Below are positions 63,832 to 64,000 of a stretch of 64,000 bases of DNA, one piece after another. The first letter of the stretch is position 1. Every line of letters begins with the position of its first letter. The stretch lies in the NCBI RefSeq assembly GCF_008923245.1, contig NZ_WBOS01000006.1:62001-126000 (forward strand). Reading direction: 5' to 3'. Both the position numbers and the translations under genes were made by a program. The stretch comes from Cytobacillus depressus. Its GTDB lineage: Bacteria > Bacillota > Bacilli > Bacillales > Cytobacillaceae. Under the pieces are notes generated by a model. That model made no database searches and was not told the origin of the DNA. It saw only the letters and a program-made list of their open reading frames with translations.

Positions 63832-64000
63832 TTGAGCAAAAAACAGAAAACTATTTTTGTTATTTCGTTATCAGTAAACGCACTTTTGATAGTTTGTTTG
63901 GTTATTGGTTACCTGAAAATTAGCTTAGTTCATAAAGAGTTATTCTACTCAGAGGTACAATATAAACTAGTTGAACTTGATGGTTTAATAGAGCACCAAA
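63832..64000 (+). CDS. Membrane-anchored protein, truncated by window end (partial)
   Basis: TTG behind GGGGGGAGA opens a frame that runs off the right edge. The visible 56 residues show a short basic N-terminus (MSKKQK), a membrane helix (TIFVISLSVNALLIVCLVIG) and the start of a polar outer domain (HKELFYSEVQYKLVELDGLI). The product is unknown. Confidence 0.65.
   Translation, partial: MSKKQKTIFVISLSVNALLIVCLVIGYLKISLVHKELFYSEVQYKLVELDGLIEHQ

Overview
The window is AT-rich chromosomal DNA from an endospore-forming Firmicute of the Bacillaceae. This rests on the gene content: pdxR next to pdxST, a YheE/DUF5342 protein, a YocH-type LysM-3D protein, thioredoxin-type ArsC, YcdB/YcdC plus SLH domains, a KinA/KinE-like sensor kinase and a B. 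subtilis yvg-like molybdate locus. Ribosome binding sites are strong GGAGG types and TTG/GTG starts are frequent. I cannot name the species. I see no rRNA, tRNA, CRISPR array, prophage or intact insertion sequence.

Layout. 1-9.4 kb: single genes and small secreted proteins (GIY-YIG-like, DUF2087 regulator, SET-domain protein, YcdB/SLH surface protein, GNAT, DUF2332, a TIMP-like exported protein, DUF2500, a lipoprotein). 9.4-10.15 kb: a non-coding stretch with a palindromic repeat cluster and a coding relic. 10.15-18.65 kb: a two-component system with an extracellular solute-binding sensor domain and a sigma-54-type response regulator. After it come two tandem palindromes and a -24/-12 promoter, which lead into an orphan TAXI-type binding protein and a complete polyamine/iron-like ABC importer. 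18.7-28.6 kb: a catabolic block with an Asp/Glu-racemase-like protein, GlcD/GlcF-type D-2-hydroxyacid oxidase, a large/small acyl-CoA dehydrogenase pair, a crotonase, a CaiB/BaiF CoA-transferase, an IclR regulator and an L-2-hydroxyglutarate oxidase-like enzyme. My inference is that uptake, sensing and catabolism of one organic acid are grouped here.

28.6-38 kb: pdxR and pdxST (vitamin B6), an SDR with an altered active site, an ftsZ copy outside any division cluster, an ars operon (arsR, arsB-type pump, arsC) with duplicated operators, and an ArsR/AHSA1 pair with its own duplicated operator. 38-46 kb: an alpha-carbonic anhydrase lipoprotein, a c-di-GMP-I riboswitch before a PAS-PAS histidine kinase, an MHS-family transporter, and an operon of ureohydrolase, glutaminase and PAS-HTH regulator with a 22-bp-spaced direct repeat at its promoter.

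46.4-52 kb: an MFS exporter, an AraC/GyrI-like drug-sensing regulator and, divergent from it, a 1056-residue UvrA-like protein of unusual three-module build. I regard this trio as the best candidate for an undescribed system, probably drug or toxin resistance. 52-57.3 kb: cell-wall, membrane, DNA-repair and flavodoxin single genes and several small proteins. 57.3-61.2 kb: a molybdate locus with regulator, MsmX/UgpC-type ATPase, modA and modB but no modC, and a near-perfect inverted repeat before modA. 61.2-64 kb: an L,D-transpeptidase, a decayed nuclease/transposase tail, and secreted or unknown proteins, the last cut by the window edge.
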